Assembly (NCBI GenBank): GCA_963971405.1
Contig: OZ020489.1
Location: forward strand, 24,392,290 to 24,456,289
Source: Psococerastis gibbosa
Taxonomy: Eukaryota; Arthropoda; Insecta; Psocodea; Psocidae
Length of the DNA: 64,000 nucleotides
Reading direction: 5' to 3'
How positions within the stretch are numbered: position 1 is the first letter of the stretch; each line of letters begins with the position of its first letter. Positions 1-10,213 of the stretch are shown piece after piece. The position numbers and the translations under genes are program-made. Under the pieces are notes generated by a model that saw only the letters and a program-made list of their open reading frames with translations, did not search any database and was not told the origin of the DNA.

Positions 1-19
1 CAGAAAGAAGATTGATATC

Positions 20-2593
20 TTGCTTGCTGCGAACGCTTACGCCAGCTTCCTTTCGGCAGAGTCACCTAACCTCATTCCTGGTGAACCTACTGCTCAGAAA
101 ACCCGCTTTGGTTGGGTCATCTTCGGAGATCTACCACAACCACAATCGCAAACCCGCTCCTCGATCGCAATGGTCACCCGCTCGCATCCGCTTGAGTCTA
201 CGCTTGCCCGCTTTTGGGACATTGAACAAGTCTCCATGCCTGTGTTACCCGCTAATCCTGATGACGTCACTGCTGAAGAGCATTTCGTCAAAACGCATTC
301 GAGAGACTCCGAAGGAAGATACATAGTGCGTCTCCCTTTCCGCCTTGGGTCAATCCCTGATGAGTTGTCTAACCGCAGTTCCGCTGAGAAATGTCTGACT
401 TCACTTGAAAGAAGACTCGACCGCCAACCGCTAGTGAAAGATCAATATTCCGCATTCATGAAAGAGTTCATCGATTTGAATCACATGCAAATTGCACCTG
501 TGCCGGCTCCGTACCTACTTCCGCATCATTGCGTCATGAAGGAGAGCACAACAACCAAGCTTAGATGTGTCTTCAACGCATCAGCCAAGGACGCTTTGGG
601 GACTTCCATCAATCAGATGCTTCTTCCTGGTCCGAAGTTGCAAGCAGACATCGCTGACATTCTCATCCGCTTCCGCTTCCACAATGTCGCCCTGTGCAGC
701 GACATCAAGATGATGTTCCGCCAAATAAAGATGCATACTGATGACGCAAAATATCAGCGAATCTTCTGGCGGTTTTCTAACGCTGATCCTATACAAGAGT
801 ATGAGATTACTCGCGTCGTGTACGGTATGACCAGTAGCAGTTTCCTCGCCCAACGCACGCTCCGCCAGCTTGCTGCTGACGAAGCTCACCGCTTTCCAAA
901 TGCCGCAACCGCTTTAGCTCAAGACTTCTACATGGACGACTATGTTGGAGGGTCTTCTTCTGTCAACTCCGCCAAGCAACTACGTCAAGAGCTCAGCCAA
1001 CTTCTTGACGCAGGGTGCCTGCCTCTCCGGAAAAGGAGCTCAAGCCATCCGACCGCTCTCGATGACCTTCCTGATGATCATAAGGAGGTTCCGCTTGAAT
1101 TCAGCAATGGTGATCCCATGTTGAAAATCCTCGGCTTGTGCTACCAACCGCAAAGTGATTCGTTCAGCTACCGCTTGAAACCGTTCGACGGCCCAGCAAC
1201 CAAACGCTCAGTGCTCAGCTACGTCAGCTGCTGCTACGACCCACTTGGACTCTTGTGTGGTATGATCTGCCGCGCTAAGCATGTCATTCAACGCCTCTGG
1301 TTGTTAAGTGTTGGTTGGGACGATCCGCTTCCCGATCCGCACCGCTCCGACTGGGACGAGTTTCTACGTGTGATGGCACGTGTTCCAGTACTTAGAGTAC
1401 CGCGATGTTTCAATGTTGATGGAGCTACGCTGCGTCTCGTGTGCTTCAGTGACGCTTCAATTTCCGCTTATGCCGCGTGTGTTTACCTGCAGGTACAACG
1501 TGGTGATTCCGCAGAAGCTCATCTTATCAAGGCTAAGAGTCGTGTCGCTCCACTTAAGACTCAGTCAGTTCCTCGCTTAGAGTTGCTAGGCAGTTTGCTA
1601 GCAGCTCAACTTCTACAATCAGTGCTTCAAGCAACACCCAACCGCAAGTTCGAGTCAATCCATATGCTGACCGACTCTACCATCGTGCTCGCGTGGTTGA
1701 AAACATCTCCGCATCTTCTCAACACCTTCGTCGCCAATCGTGTGGTTGCAATCACCGATCTCACTGCCAACTGCAAGTGGGCTCATGTCAACTCCGAGTT
1801 CAATGCCGCAGATTGTGCCTCTCGTTGCTTCTTTGATGATCGTATTTGGTGGAATGGACCTGCATTCCTCCGCCGCAGTCCTGATCATTGGGACATCGCT
1901 AACCCAACTGAGCCCGCAGAAATTCCCAAGTGCAAGTCCGTCACGCTTGCTATTCACGCTTCACCCATGAAGTCCGAGTCCTTGGGGTGTATAATTGAGA
2001 AGTTTTCTTGTTTGAACCGCCTCCAAATCGCTATTGCTCGCCTTCGTCGCCGTGTATACAACGCTCGTCACGACGTTGTTAAACGTGAAGGTCCGCTATC
2101 TGTGCGTGAGTTAAACGACGCTTTACTCACTTGCGTCCGCATAACGCAATCCGCTGAGTTCACCGCTGAAATCTCGCAAATACAGTCCACTCGCTCTAAC
2201 AAGATCCCGCTCAATTTGTCGAAGTTGTCGCCATTCCTTGATGAAGAGGGGCTTCTGAGGGTGGGCGGCCGCTTACGTCACAGTTCTTTGTCAAACGAGA
2301 GCAAACATCCGCTGTTGTTACCTAAAAGATGTCATCTCGCTTCACTAATTTGTGATTATTATCACAAACTGTTGTTGCACGCTGGCCCCCGCCAAACGTT
2401 GAGTTTCATTCAGCGTAAATTTTGGATAATTGCCGCTCATTCGCTAATCCGCCATCGAATACACTTGTGCAACCCCTGTTTCCGCTTGTCCGCCATTCCG
2501 CCGCAGCCACTGATGGCTGACCTTCCGCCAAGCCGTGTGAATCCTGCACCAGCATTCTATCGCGTCGGGTCAGATTTTGCTGGTCCGTTCTAA
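20..2593 (+). CDS. BEL/Pao pol, protease end through integrase zinc-binding region
   Basis: An 857-codon frame, open at its 5' end because the window starts inside the gene. Residues 1-40 resemble the end of the Pao aspartic-protease region. Reverse transcriptase follows, with its catalytic YMDD box at residues 304-307. RNase H comes next, with acidic residues in FSDAS (about residue 478) and LTDST (about 553). The H-H-C-C zinc-binding segment that precedes integrase lies near residues 775-830. Translation stops at TAA 2591-2593, directly before the integrase core, which continues in the same frame. The enzyme would copy the element's RNA into DNA in virus-like particles; integrase activity would require passing the stop. 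Domain calls rest on recognised motifs; residue positions are approximate. Confidence 0.88.
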   Translation: MLAANAYASFLSAESPNLIPGEPTAQKTRFGWVIFGDLPQPQSQTRSSIAMVTRSHPLESTLARFWDIEQVSMPVLPANPDDVTAEEHFVKTHSRDSEGRYIVRLPFRLGSIPDELSNRSSAEKCLTSLERRLDRQPLVKDQYSAFMKEFIDLNHMQIAPVPAPYLLPHHCVMKESTTTKLRCVFNASAKDALGTSINQMLLPGPKLQADIADILIRFRFHNVALCSDIKMMFRQIKMHTDDAKYQRIFWRFSNADPIQEYEITRVVYGMTSSSFLAQRTLRQLAADEAHRFPNAATALAQDFYMDDYVGGSSSVNSAKQLRQELSQLLDAGCLPLRKRSSSHPTALDDLPDDHKEVPLEFSNGDPMLKILGLCYQPQSDSFSYRLKPFDGPATKRSVLSYVSCCYDPLGLLCGMICRAKHVIQRLWLLSVGWDDPLPDPHRSDWDEFLRVMARVPVLRVPRCFNVDGATLRLVCFSDASISAYAACVYLQVQRGDSAEAHLIKAKSRVAPLKTQSVPRLELLGSLLAAQLLQSVLQATPNRKFESIHMLTDSTIVLAWLKTSPHLLNTFVANRVVAITDLTANCKWAHVNSEFNAADCASRCFFDDRIWWNGPAFLRRSPDHWDIANPTEPAEIPKCKSVTLAIHASPMKSESLGCIIEKFSCLNRLQIAIARLRRRVYNARHDVVKREGPLSVRELNDALLTCVRITQSAEFTAEISQIQSTRSNKIPLNLSKLSPFLDEEGLLRVGGRLRHSSLSNESKHPLLLPKRCHLASLICDYYHKLLLHAGPRQTLSFIQRKFWIIAAHSLIRHRIHLCNPCFRLSAIPPQPLMADLPPSRVNPAPAFYRVGSDFAGPF

Positions 2594-3463
2594 ACTAAAG
2601 AGACTACCCGCCGCAGTAGCCCGCGCCACAAGACATATTGCTGTGTGTTCGTAGACTTGGCTAGTAAGGCTGTGCATTTAGAAGCTGTTTCCGAGCTGTC
2701 CACCCCCGCGTTTATGGCAGCTTTCCATCGGTTTTGTGCGCGTCGCTCTCTTCCGGCCGAGATAATAACAGATAACGGTCGCAACTATCTCGGAAGTGCC
2801 CGCGAGTTGAAGGAAGTTATGAGTTTCCTTCAAACCAGTTATCATGAAATTTATACGCAACTTGCCGCGCTGCAAGTAAAATGGACTTTTAACCCCCCAA
2901 GTGCCCCAAACTTCGGTGGCATATTTGAAGCCGCAGTGAAGTCGATGAAACGACTCATGTACCGCCAAATCGGAAGCACGATTTTGACTTTTGAAGAGAT
3001 CACGACGCTCTTCGCACGCATTGAGGCCGTCCTCAACAGTCGACCTCTCGGTGTTATGTCTTCCGACCCCCGCGAAAATTCTGACGTGCTCACCCCCGGA
3101 CATTTGCTAGTTGGTAGGCCGTTAGTCGCCCCGCCTGAACCGCTCCTCGCTGATGGTGATGTCAGCGTGGGAACTCGCTGGAAGCGCGTGCAAGCGCTAT
3201 CTCAGCTCTTCTGGCGTCGGTGGAGCTCCGAGTATCTCCACTCCCAGATGCAGCGTCAAAGGTGGACTCGCGATTGCCCCAACCCTAAAGTTGGTGCTCT
3301 AGTCTACATCACTGGACTTGCATCGTCGCCTTTGTCATGGCCGATCGGAGTAATTGAACGGGTGCATCCGAGTAATGACTCGAGGGTTCGCGTAGTGACA
3401 GTACGTACCGCGAGTGCCTCGTACACGCGGCCCACAAACCGCCTAGTGTTTTTGCCGCTTTAG
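2594..3463 (+). CDS. BEL/Pao integrase core and C-terminal domain, downstream of an in-frame stop
   Basis: This segment continues the pol frame after the TAA at 2591-2593; the first ATG-independent open stretch runs to TAG at 3461-3463. It carries the integrase D-D-E triad: the first D in FVDLASK, the second in ITDNGRN, and the E in GGIFEAAVKS. The Pao-type C-terminal domain follows, with its RPL...LTPGHLL signature and a W-rich segment. It catalyses insertion of the retroelement cDNA. Because only one stop separates it from the upstream part and no frameshift is seen, this may be a single point change, a suppressed stop or a consensus error; the sequence alone cannot decide. Confidence 0.85.
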   Translation, partial: TKETTRRSSPRHKTYCCVFVDLASKAVHLEAVSELSTPAFMAAFHRFCARRSLPAEIITDNGRNYLGSARELKEVMSFLQTSYHEIYTQLAALQVKWTFNPPSAPNFGGIFEAAVKSMKRLMYRQIGSTILTFEEITTLFARIEAVLNSRPLGVMSSDPRENSDVLTPGHLLVGRPLVAPPEPLLADGDVSVGTRWKRVQALSQLFWRRWSSEYLHSQMQRQRWTRDCPNPKVGALVYITGLASSPLSWPIGVIERVHPSNDSRVRVVTVRTASASYTRPTNRLVFLPL

Positions 3464-3719
3464 TTCGTAGGTTTAAGACAATTCGTGTTCATTCGTGTTT
3501 CGATATTTCGAAACAGTAGGCGGTGTAGGATTTTAGATAGGTATCATGCAGGAGTTTGCATGCATTAGTTTGTCTCCGCAAGTTTACTTTTCTCGTATTT
3601 ATTGAAATCAGTTGTGCACGAAGTTTTGAATGAGAAAGATTAAATGCTAAATATATCCGCCGTAACATATAGTACCATTTCATTTTTGCCTAAGTTATCC
3701 CGCGTACAAGGCTTAATAA
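3464..3719. other. 3' flank of the BEL/Pao element, possible LTR
   Basis: AT-rich non-coding sequence directly after the integrase stop. A 3' LTR would be expected here, but with no 5' LTR in the window and no clear TG...CA boundaries it cannot be delimited. Confidence 0.3.
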
Positions 3720-4440
3720 TCTATTTTTGTTATTTATTTATTATTTTTATTTTATTTCTATTTTTATTACTTGTTATTTTAATGTCAGTTTTTATTATTA
3801 TTAAATCCCATTGACCAACCATCTTTTTATACCCGCTTTCTTTCTTCTTTCTTTCTTTTCCTTGTCCAGTATTCCCTGGACAAGGAGCATATATTACATA
3901 AATACAATACATAATAATACCATCCCGCATCCCCAAGCTAGCGCTTATTTGGGACAAAAGACTCATACAGTGCTGCTAAACAAGGCTAAATCATTTATTT
4001 TTGTTATTTATTTATAATGTTTATTTTATTTTATTTTTATGTTTATTTTATTTTTACTTGTTATTTTAATGCCAGCTTTTATTATTATTAACTCCCATTG
4101 ACCAGCCATTTTTTTATACCCGCTTTTAACTCACCCATCTGCTTAAATTTTTTCATTTGTGGAGGAAGTTCATTAAATATCTTTGGTATAAGTAGGTACT
4201 TTGTTTAATCTCTCTCCGTATTTGTTATATGTTATCTCAAACTTAAGCTTTTTTGGGTTTCTTGTATTGTACTTCCCTTTATCGTCTATTTGGTATTCTT
4301 TTTTAAAATAGTTATCTCTTAGTAATTTATACTTGAATAGTTTCGTTATTGGCAGAATGTTAGCATGTTTGAATTTTTCGTCGTATTGTTTGTATTTCTT
4401 GTTGATTTTTATTTATTTTTTCTTCTTCTTCTTCGGCCGG
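3720..4440 (-). mobile_element. LINE 3' fragment (C-terminus and tail)
   Basis: Read on the minus strand, 4400 to about 4100 encodes the basic C-terminus of a non-LTR retrotransposon ORF2, including YNTRNPKK and KKWLVNG. The AT-rich 3' tail follows. The tail contains TCCCTGGACAAGG, which recurs at 35.4 kb, and the tail segment itself appears twice (about 3720-3838 and 3990-4128). It is the same family as the fragment at 4.74-5.94 kb, so two related copies lie in tandem. No intact coding frame remains. Confidence 0.6.
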
Positions 4441-4844
4441 TACTCCCCTGCGCCGAAGGAATATATTTATAAATTAACAATTATACCCTTATAATACAAA
4501 TAACCTGTGGGCCCCCAAGTTATTCAACTTGTCGGGGGCACGCACAGTAAACGCTGTAGATGATGCAACATGTTTTCTATTTCACGTCTGTGTTAGCAAA
4601 AAACTTAGTTTTAATTTCAAATCAGTTTCATACCATTTAAAATTGTGAGTTAACGTAAAGAGTAATTATAGTAAAGTAAAATAATTAAAGTAAAAAGTAA
4701 AGTAAGTTTTAAAGCGAAGTATTTTAATTCAAAAGCTATTTTTTAATTTTCGTTTTTATTTCTCCTATTTTAGTTAATTTTTTAAGTTGTATGGGCCATT
4801 CATTAAAAATTTTGGTTATACTACTTAATCTATCCCCGTATTTC

Positions 4845-5012
4845 GACTTCGATGGCCAGGTGGTAACGTGCTTGCACTTGTGCGAGTCTTTACACGCCAT
4901 GCAATCGGAGACGTGTCGTACTCATCACGGGTAATAACCTACAGAGGCGACTGAAAAGGTCAATCGGATACATTCATTAAATTGTATGCATGCGATTTAT
5001 CTTTTTAAAAAA
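4845..5012 (+). repeat. SINE-B copy
   Basis: One of at least seven copies of a roughly 165-bp repeat. It begins near a Pol III A-box-like TGGCCAGGTGG (4853-4863) and has a B-box-like segment near 4901-4911. It then has a conserved body with GAGGCGACTGAA and ATACATTCATTAAATTG, ending in GCGATT plus an A/T-rich tail. It interrupts the LINE C-terminus. A tRNA origin is an inference; the copy-number evidence is direct. Confidence 0.65.
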
Positions 5013-5334
5013 AAGAAAGAAAAAAAGAAGAAAATTTGTTGTAGGCTGGTTTCAAATTGACGTTTCTTGGATTTCGAGTATTGTGATGTGAATTGTTTTC
5101 TGTTTCAATGTTAAAATTCTTGTCAAAGAAGTTAGATTTAATTACTTTAAATGTGTAGAGTTGTTTTAGGTTTAATATTTCAAGGTACTTATATTTATCA
5201 TCAATGCGGTTAAATTTTTTGTTTGAAAATATATTCTTAATTATTCTATTTTTGGCATTTTGCACTTTATTTACATAAGTGTTTTCGTCCCTGCACCAAG
5301 ATGTTATTCCGTAAGTTATTACAGACTCAATCAG

Positions 5335-5479
5335 CAGCCTGATCGAGGCGATCCCAGGTAATAAAAATGTAAACAAGATAATTTTATAATGGAAAGTGCT
5401 ATTCAAAATTTGTTTGTTTACAGTTATAATCCTAGGGTATTTATTTAACCCCCGTATTATAATCGCCTCGATCAGGCTG
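5335..5479. mobile_element. MITE of the CAG-target family
   Basis: A 145-bp element with terminal inverted repeats beginning CAGCCTGATCGAGGCG, flanked by CAG on each side (5332-5334 and 5480-5482). It lies inside the LINE coding region. Dropping the element and one CAG restores a continuous LINE reading frame across the junction, which fixes both ends. Better-preserved copies are at 35761-35927 and 61402-61570. Confidence 0.8.
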
Positions 5480-6164
5480 CAGGGCGTGATAAACATTTTT
5501 TATTACTTTCCTTGGCATCCCGTATTTTAATTTATGGAGAGCTGCACTCCCTGATCGCAGTCTTTACACAATGACTCTATATGCGATTGCCAGTTTAGAT
5601 GGCTGTCAATGGTTAATCCCAAGTATTTGTGCTCTTCAACCATGTCTATGTATTGGGTGCAATTGCAGGTATTGCTGGAGTGGAGACATCCATGTTTGTG
5701 GAATATGTATTTGCTTTCAATTTGTTTGGGTCCTCTATTCCTCATGTGCATGATTTTTGTCTTTTTGAAGTTAATTGCCAGACCGAGGTCATGGGTCAGT
5801 TATTGAATTTCTCTGATTGCAGAGTTCATTTTCTTGCTAGTTGCTTTCACCTCTTTGTTTGCAATTACGAGTGCCATATCATCTGCGTACATAAATACCT
5901 GCATACCTTTTAAGTAGTCTATTAATTTATTAATCGTTAATACATATAAATAAGTAAATTATTATTTTATAATAATAATAATAATAATCACCTTTATTAT
6001 CATTATATAAATTAAATGAGAGACCTAGGTCATCCCATTCACAGAATATAAGAAATTGCGTTACAAATTACAGTTATGGGGTGTCCGGTTGTCTCTTGTC
6101 AAGATAAATTAGCATAATCGGTTTTCACTGTTCAGAAAATTGGCACATGAAAGCAATTGCTCAC

Positions 6165-9100
6165 CAGCGTTATCATCGCAGATATGGAGATCAATTTTAT
6201 GAGACACGAAATGGTAACTAGTTTCAACGACGTCAACCCTGCTAACCTGTTGCTCAGCACCAACACTCTTATGCCATGTCTCATATTGTTGACTTTGTTC
6301 CAATGCGCGCGCTTGCTGAGACCTTTGGGCTTGGTACTCTGGCAACACCTAGAAATAGCCACATTTATACAAATTTGACAAACTAACATTGTTCATCATA
6401 TTGATCAACAGTAATAAATAAATGGTGATTTATTCCATTGTTGTACTTCATTATAAAAAATATATGTAGAGTCAGAGAGCAATTAAAGCAAGAAACCGAA
6501 TGTACGTGTCACCTAGGCAAGCAAATAGCCTGTATACCCTTTAACTTACTTTAAACAACACCATACAAACAGCGGTTTACCTCCAATTTCCTGGCAGCTT
6601 TCCGTTTTCTTGTCAAATCCGTTGCCTTCTGAATGAGTCCTACCAAAGAGTCCAGAAAGTGAAGAGCAGCCTTCAATTGGTAGTCTGTCAATACCCACAG
6701 CAGATCGTCCAAAGTCATAATCAGTCTGGATCCCATGATAAACGAGTCTGTAATTAGAATAAACCAAATCAGTTTAATTCAGGGTAAGGATATGTGCCCA
6801 AACTATGATATAATAATTAATACATAACTTATTACAGCCATTTTAAAGGGGCACTTGTAAGCCAGAAGGAGAACCTGCTCGACCCTACTTAGATAAAGTA
6901 GCGATGGTACTGTATGCCAATGGCAAAGCTTTGGTGGCAAGGTGGTAGCTTGTACTTGTAGGAGTCTCTCCATATCATGCGATTGGAGACGTGTCGTAAT
7001 TCAACATAAGTACTAAGTTACTTAATGAGGCGACAGTAGAAATCAATCAGATAAGTTCATTAAATTGTATGTGATTAATCTTTTCAGTAACAAAAAAAGC
7101 ATAAGGCCGAAACAACATCAGAAATTACTCTCTCCTAAGGAGCGGTTTCCACCTACGTCAATAGTCAATAGTAAATGTGGTATTGACGTTTTAGCAGACA
7201 TTAAAGACAGTCTAAAAATGTCTGCTACCACGTCAATACCACATTTACTATTGACTGGCGGTAGGGTACTCCTGAACAACGGAGGGAGTCAGTACTCTAG
7301 TTGATTTTTGGCCCAGTCGTAACTATGGGGAGGGAAAGGGATTAGGTCAGTTAGCATAAAGCAATCCTCAATGAACTGAGGTCCACGACAAAAAAAAATT
7401 AGGGCAGGAAATTAGTTGTATACACTACCTTGAATCCTCTTCTTTAAAACTATTCGACATGTGGCTTTATTGGTGATGAGACGCAGAGGTGTCAGTTTGG
7501 CATCTTTTGTTGATCTAGCTTCTATTCTCACATTCTGCCACTCAAGTTCTTTAAACAGCAAAACGTAACCTTTGTCACTATCCTTCATTCTCGTTCGTGG
7601 AAGTTCCGCCTTTTTCCATTCTGGACTCTTTGATTCTACAGATATTCTTGAGAACTAAAACATGAAGTATACATATAATAGTCTCCTTATTAACTTACTG
7701 TCACTTATTGTGAATAAAATAACTTTGCACAGCTGTTTTAAGTCAAAATAATATGAATATATACATTTTTTTTAAACACATATAACCGGTCTCGGTCACG
7801 CGATCGTCAAATTTGTGAAAACAGTCATAACAAAAAAGTATGCAAGATAAAACCTACACTCATTGTCAAGATACGTACAGTATAACATTTGGTAAACAAT
7901 AATTAAAGAATTAAAAATGTTAGCTCCAACTAGGGCGAACTACTTAAAAAGGTTAAGTCATTAAGTGAAGTTTTGTTTTGAGCAATAGTTTCTCTAATCT
8001 TAATAGTTTCTAAATTATCAAGTTGGTTTCCCTTGTTGGCTAAAATGCACAATCTTAGTTAAAGATTTTTTTCTCGCCCAGAACCAAATTATCAAGGGGC
8101 AAGCGACCTATTGGATTTTGTTCACACGCCTACAAAATACCTACATACTGTATTTATGAGTTCAAAAATAGTTGGAGCCGTTCTCGAGAAAAATTTTTTT
8201 TTAGCACTGTTTTGGAGTTTCCTTTCCCAAAATTGAGTTAGCCCGAAATGTAAAAAGAAATGGTCCCGCAGTATGATTTCTGAGAACCTACCAAACTTCA
8301 ACAAAATCCACCGAGTAATTTGTTCACTAATCGACGAACAGACAGACCGACAAACAAATTGTATCTTCCCCGATATCAGTTAGGCTATAGCAGATGAATA
8401 GAATAGAATAAGAAATACAAATATAAGTTTCATCCATACCTCAACATTAGCAGTAAAAGCAGGACTTCGGAATGTAACATACACGGCGTTGACATTAACT
8501 GTGACGCCATCGATGACTTTATGAATGAAACTGTATTTTGCAGCTCCTGCATAGGATGATAAGCCTTGGGAAGAGCTGGTGGCCCGTAGCTCCTCGCATG
8601 TCTCTACTTCTATATGAACTTCATCTAAATTCTATAAGAAATAAGCAAGATATGGCAATAGAGTTACGCCTATACTGTCAGCTTATCCCGATGTTTAAAA
8701 ATATTTCTAGGTATCTAAGGCGTTTACGAAGTCGTTCACAGTGAAACTGTTCGGCTTTCCGTAAAATTAGGATTTACCAAATGCGACAGGTTTAAAAGCT
8801 GAAATAGATAAAAAAAAACTAAAGATACGGGTAGTTGCTATTTTGATGCAACGACGAATTAGAACGGAGCCATGTATTACCAAATAAACAATCAACCCAA
8901 GTTAACGAGCAGTTAACGAGTTTGCGACACCACATACCAGAAAGAACTTCATTTTATTTGTTTACTTGAGGGTTTATCAGACTAATGTCAGACGGAGCCA
9001 GTACTACAAAGAACTCACCAGTACTATTGGGACTGACTTTAATTTAGCCCACTGAATACGAAATGATATTTTATTACACCAAGCTTTCGTTAGACGCAGC

Positions 9101-9220
9101 CAACATGGTAGCTCCAAGAGATCAGTTAAAACGATTTCATCTAATTCTAAACCAGTGAATTCTCCTTCTCCCTTGAAAGTGCTAAAGTTGAAGTTATCAG
9201 TCGATACATTTTTTGCAAAC
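6165..9220 (-). CDS. BLTP3/UHRF1BP1-like bridge-like lipid-transfer protein, N-terminal exons
   Basis: Five consecutive exons can be assembled, all with consensus splice sites: 9220-9019, 8631-8440, 7654-7429, 6747-6581 and 6348-6165. They encode a chorein N-terminal domain with features of the UHRF1BP1/SHIP164 branch. Recognisable segments are STFKGEGEF and LELPCWLRL in exon 1 shown here, EVETCEELR in the next, LTPLRLITNKA, then LDDLLWVLTDYQLKAAL, and finally SHKIDLHICDD. Known relatives form hydrophobic-groove rods that move phospholipids at organelle contacts and act in endosome traffic. The first exon (about 15 residues) was not found. The gene continues beyond the left edge, through an intron carrying LINE and probably BEL/Pao insertions. 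Family assignment is strong; the paralogue is not resolved. Confidence 0.88.
6925..7095 (+). repeat. SINE-B copy in a BLTP3 intron
   Basis: Matches the SINE-B body: AAGGTGGTAGCTTG, CATGCGATTGGAGACG, GAGGCGAC and a TTCATTAAATTG end. It lies in the same intron as a Harbinger-like MITE that starts 45 bp further right. Confidence 0.6.
7139..7272. mobile_element. PIF/Harbinger-like MITE, short subfamily
   Basis: A near-palindromic element preceded by TAA, with long arms such as GTCAATAGTAAATGTGG (7160s) and its reverse complement near 7240. The core TAGCAGACATTAAAGAC is shared with copies at 30.1 and 37.1 kb. The right flank is TGA rather than TAA, so the target duplication is decayed. It sits in a BLTP3 intron. 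Confidence 0.65.
8050..8400. repeat. Dispersed repeat, GGGGCAAGCGACC family
   Basis: A degenerate repeat shared with 32790-33045, 53085-53363 and 55612-56022. The shared parts are the segment around ATCAAGGGGCAAGCGACC, a middle with GAGTTAGCCC, and a CGACGAACAGACAGACCGAC stretch. It lies in a BLTP3 intron. It is probably a non-autonomous DNA transposon, because the copies at 52.7 and 55.5 kb have inverted ends. Confidence 0.55.
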
Positions 9221-9295
9221 CTGAAAAAAATTAAATATACCCCTCTTAATTCGGAGAACATTTTGTTTTTGTTTATACTGCATTACCAATCTTAT

Positions 9296-9491
9296 AAATA
9301 AATAAGTACTTTTTTGTTCTATTACTAAGCCAACCTAGCGGAGTTAGGGCTATAAAGCCCCCTCTTACACTCAACTAGGAAGGCCCGGGACTGCCTGCTT
9401 TACATGCCCTCCGAAGCATGGCCAGAAAATGTAGGACTCGAACCAACAACCTTTCGGGTGAATGTCCGTACCACTACTCTACATGTCCTGA
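9296..9491 (-). repeat. SINE-A, tRNA-derived, full-length copy
   Basis: Read on the minus strand it starts with a tRNA-like head (GTAGAGTAGTGGTACGG, then GGTTCGAGTCC as B box). It continues through a conserved body (GCTTCGGAGGGCATGTAAA, GCTATAAAGC on the other strand) and ends in AAGTACTTATTTATT. It matches the plus-strand copy at 60046-60253 along its whole length. SINEs are transcribed by Pol III from these internal boxes and mobilised by LINE machinery. Confidence 0.75.
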
Positions 9492-9764
9492 CAATCTAAC
9501 ATCTTAACACAACACAGTCCAATGTCTGTCAATAATTTTTATTATTATTGGAAAATAAGACGAAACCTGAGGGTGACACTAGCAGTATTAGTAACTGCAA
9601 TGGCATATAAAGGAAGTTATCAGTTATCAGTTATATTCATGCCATTTTCAAGCTAGCTAGGGCTAGCTTCTCTGGGCGTTGACATCAATTTCTGTCGTCT
9701 AAAACAAATAATAGTAAATAAATAAAGAACACAATCACCGTATTATCGGGTTCGTCAAAAATTC

Positions 9765-10045
9765 CCTAACCTAGTAGGGAACTTGTTCCAACAGTAGCCG
9801 ACGGACGGCCCCTGATAAAACCTTTACCTCATCCAGTGTCCTAGTCTCCCGGGGTAGTTTGTCAAACATCACCATAGGAGACCTAAGGGTAGCCGTAAGA
9901 CGACTGCTCTCCCGGAGGAAACAGTCCCTATTTCTGGTCCCATAGGTATGGGTATCACCTGATCTCGGGGGCGGGTTTTTCCGCAAGTGCGCAAATGTCT
10001 CCAGGATATATAGAGCTGGTAGAGTTAGTATACCAAATTCCCTAA
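9765..10045 (-). mobile_element. LINE C-terminal fragment
   Basis: The minus strand encodes THTYGTRNRDCFL followed by a hydrophobic-basic tail ending in LLLEQVPY and a stop. This is the usual C-terminus of CR1/Jockey-like ORF2 proteins. Upstream frame pieces (LPALYILETFAHLRKN) extend it to about 10045. No reverse-transcriptase core is present, so it is a 5'-truncated copy. Confidence 0.6.
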
Positions 10046-10068
10046 AGGAAAAACTTTAAGTAGGTAAT

Positions 10069-10213
10069 ATTACCGTAAAAAAGGGGGAATAGGGACGCAT
10101 GGGCGATTCAGGACAAGAAGCGAAACTGATGCACTCAGCTTCTACGAAAATCTGAATTTGGCATCAAGTCTAACAGAGAAGTTTTGCCCCTATTCACCCG
10201 TATTTACGGTAAT
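10069..10213. mobile_element. Small inverted-repeat element (MITE)
   Basis: The ends are inverted copies: TTACCGTAAAAAAGGGGGAA on the left, and the reverse complement of CACCCGTATTTACGGTAA on the right, about 145 bp apart. The interior has no frame. The superfamily is not determined. Confidence 0.5.

Larger units (their letters stand above)
1..3463 (+). mobile_element. BEL/Pao LTR retrotransposon, 5' part beyond the window edge
   Basis: The left edge of the window lies inside the pol gene of a BEL/Pao element. Reading left to right there is the end of the protease/A17 region, reverse transcriptase, RNase H, the integrase zinc-binding segment, the integrase core and the C-terminal domain typical of Pao elements. 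gag, most of the protease and the 5' LTR are outside the window, so the LTR pair cannot be compared. The reading frame is clean apart from one in-frame TAA at 2591-2593, so the copy looks recent. It is oriented opposite to the BLTP3 gene and probably sits in one of its introns (inference). Confidence 0.9.
4740..5940 (-). mobile_element. LINE reverse-transcriptase fragment carrying SINE and MITE insertions
   Basis: The minus strand from 5925 encodes the end of a non-LTR reverse transcriptase. The catalytic box YADDMALV lies near 5880-5900, then KTKIMHMRN, then EEHKYLGLTIDSHLNW, then ESVITYGITSWC, then the C-terminal NTRNPRN segment. Defects are visible: a stop after SAIREIQ, a frameshift near 5530, a MITE inserted at 5335-5479 and a SINE inserted near 4845-5025. 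The C-terminus resumes below 4840 (KYGDRL, FNEWPIQLKK). Removing one copy of the MITE target repeat joins the LINE frame on both sides. It resembles CR1/Jockey-type elements; the exact clade is not determined. Confidence 0.7.
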
